Positions 62,806 to 64,000 of a DNA stretch of 64,000 nt are shown here, one piece after another. The notes beneath the pieces were generated by a model, which was not told the DNA's origin, searched no databases, and saw only the letters and a program-made list of their open reading frames with translations. Source of the DNA: Vibrio fluminensis (lineage in GTDB: Bacteria > Pseudomonadota > Gammaproteobacteria > Enterobacterales > Vibrionaceae); NCBI RefSeq assembly GCF_015278125.1, contig NZ_JADILO010000005.1, positions 1-64,000 on the forward strand, given 5' to 3'. Numbering within the stretch: position 1 is the stretch's first letter; the number at the start of each line of letters is the position of its first letter. Both the position numbers and the translations under genes were made by a program.

Positions 62806-64000
62806 TTACTTGATGCGTACGCGGTGATTGCTTTCAACCAGCGTGGTTAAACGCTCACGCAGTGCGGCAACATAGGCTTCGACATCGTCCAAGCTTTCCA
62901 TGTAGGCCGATTTTGACGTTGAGCGATAAACCGCTACGGCATCGACCGCTTGGGTGGGCTTAACGGCTGGCATGATGGGCGAAATAACCTTTACGGCATC
63001 AACGACGGCTGCGTTTCCTGTTCCTGGGGCAGGGTTTGAATCCGTTGCAGTGGCTGTGCCTGTTCCCGTTGCGGGTGTTTTGGCGGCGGCTTGTTCAATC
63101 AAGAAACGGTTAACTTGCTCTTCGGCATCTGCAAACCAGTCTTCGGCTTCGCTCAGTTGGTTACGAATTTGCGCGACGTTTTGCTCTTTCTCAATGCGCT
63201 TAATGGCGTCTTGGAATGGCATCAGGGCTTTGTTACTAAGTTCTGCTGGGGCGTTCGCATCATCGAGCAAGGTTTTGACACTGGTGACGTGTGCCAGAAG
63301 TTTTTGGCTGACCACATCGCGCTGCTGAGCAATAAAGTTGCTGTCAATCGCGGCAATGTTTTCTATCAGCGGTTGAATGTCGCGGATCTCGCGGTATGGA
63401 CGTGGGCTGTGATAAATCGCATTCAGTTTATCGAGTGCGGATTTAGCGACGTCGTCTTTTTCCAGATACGCGCGGTTCGGCGCGAAGGTTACGCTTAACG
63501 CGCGCTCAAGGTTTTGCCAAGTAGCAAACTGGGTTTCATAGAAGTTTTCCAGTTCGCTGTAGTCTTCTTCAAAATCGCACAGGTCATCGGCCACGCTGAT
63601 AAAGCGTTCAATAAATTGGAAGCTTGATGGCATGTCCGTTAATGACGCGAGCAGGGCAATGCCATCAGCCATTTCCTGTTTACCCGGGTAATGGCCGGTA
63701 GACGCTTTCGACTGAAAGCCTTTGAGCTTGCCAAGCCACTGGTTCAGTTTGTCGCTGGCACTGGTGAACAGCTCTTTTTCTGAGCTAGGCGCACTGCCAA
63801 ACTGCAAGTCTTTATACAGGCGTGCGGCTTTCTTCAGGTTCGCTTCTGACTGTTGCTTGATTTTACGAATGCGCAGGTTGGCACGTTTTTGCGTTTTGCT
63901 TAGGTGCTCGTAACTTTGCTTGAGTGCGACCTCTTGTTGGTTAGCTTGGAAAGTGATTTTGTTGGCAAGCCCAAGACGTGCGAGCAGCAACACGATTTCA
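62806..64000 (-). CDS. brxC: BREX protein BrxC, C-terminal part (truncated by window edge)
   Basis: The frame is open to the last base, so this is the C-terminal third of the large BREX AAA+ protein (normally about 1200 residues). The visible 395 or so residues are helical and charged (KQSYEHLSKTQKRANLRIRK; LSEAEDWFADAEEQVNRFLI), followed by a low-complexity Thr/Ala/Pro/Gly linker (AAAKTPATGTGTATATDSNP) and a terminal helix (YMESLDDVEAYVAALRERL). Identification rests mostly on position ahead of pglX and on the helical style; the ATPase motifs lie outside the window. Confidence 0.85.
   Translation of the reverse strand, partial: EIVLLLARLGLANKITFQANQQEVALKQSYEHLSKTQKRANLRIRKIKQQSEANLKKAARLYKDLQFGSAPSSEKELFTSASDKLNQWLGKLKGFQSKASTGHYPGKQEMADGIALLASLTDMPSSFQFIERFISVADDLCDFEEDYSELENFYETQFATWQNLERALSVTFAPNRAYLEKDDVAKSALDKLNAIYHSPRPYREIRDIQPLIENIAAIDSNFIAQQRDVVSQKLLAHVTSVKTLLDDANAPAELSNKALMPFQDAIKRIEKEQNVAQIRNQLSEAEDWFADAEEQVNRFLIEQAAAKTPATGTGTATATDSNPAPGTGNAAVVDAVKVISPIMPAVKPTQAVDAVAVYRSTSKSAYMESLDDVEAYVAALRERLTTLVESNHRVRIK

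Overview
The window looks like chromosomal DNA of a marine Vibrio or close relative. I infer this from the overall gene style, from family-level resemblance (Vibrio-type porin, DUF2057 and DUF3332 proteins, fatty acid cis/trans isomerase, formate-THF ligase, paired Fur boxes) and from a bacterial tRNA-Gly(TCC). No rRNA or species marker is present, so the species is not determined.

Layout. 1-1.25 kb: an intact-looking IS3-family insertion sequence. 1.3-9 kb: a SAM methyltransferase, formate-THF ligase (fhs), a cti operon, a porin and a DUF2057 protein. 9-14.2 kb: an iron-uptake block with a TonB-dependent receptor, an orphan siderophore-binding protein and a two-component system, with a Fur box in front of each half. 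14.4-33.5 kb: a large sulfatase block. It holds two divergent paralogous Cys-type sulfatases, an eight-haem cytochrome with a HEAT/TPR tail, a tightly coupled MoxR/DUF58/DUF4381/VWA/VWA-TPR/BatD operon, a LysR regulator, a HAD phosphatase, a formylglycine-generating-enzyme-like lipoprotein without cysteines, an anaerobic sulfatase maturase, and a haem-less paralogue of the cytochrome's tail. 33.6-38.1 kb: small housekeeping or unknown genes, a VRR-NUC nuclease, an OFA-type MFS carrier and a DUF3332 lipoprotein. 38.8-46 kb: an exopolysaccharide export block (outer-membrane barrel, short Wza-like protein, Wzc-like tyrosine kinase, TPR protein, low-molecular-weight tyrosine phosphatase, O-antigen-ligase-like polymerase, unknown secreted protein) without any glycosyltransferase in view. 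46.4-50.2 kb: a sensory diguanylate cyclase and an MFS/LysR divergent pair.

From 50.3 kb to the window end there is a genomic island that begins at tRNA-Gly(TCC). It carries a small Xre regulator with putative operators, an excisionase-like protein, a tyrosine integrase and, on the opposite strand, a type 1 BREX phage-defence operon (brxC partial - pglX - pglZ - brxL). A GIY-YIG-like gene of unknown role follows on the same strand. brxA and brxB should lie just beyond the right edge.

How the genes may work together: the sulfatases are exported and need Cys-to-formylglycine conversion, which the radical-SAM maturase can supply. The cytochrome and its haem-less paralogue bracket the locus and probably act in the same envelope process. 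The Bat/MoxR genes are usually linked to envelope protein assembly or stress. This combination is the most unusual non-mobile feature of the window; BREX plus its extra nuclease-like gene is the most interesting mobile one.
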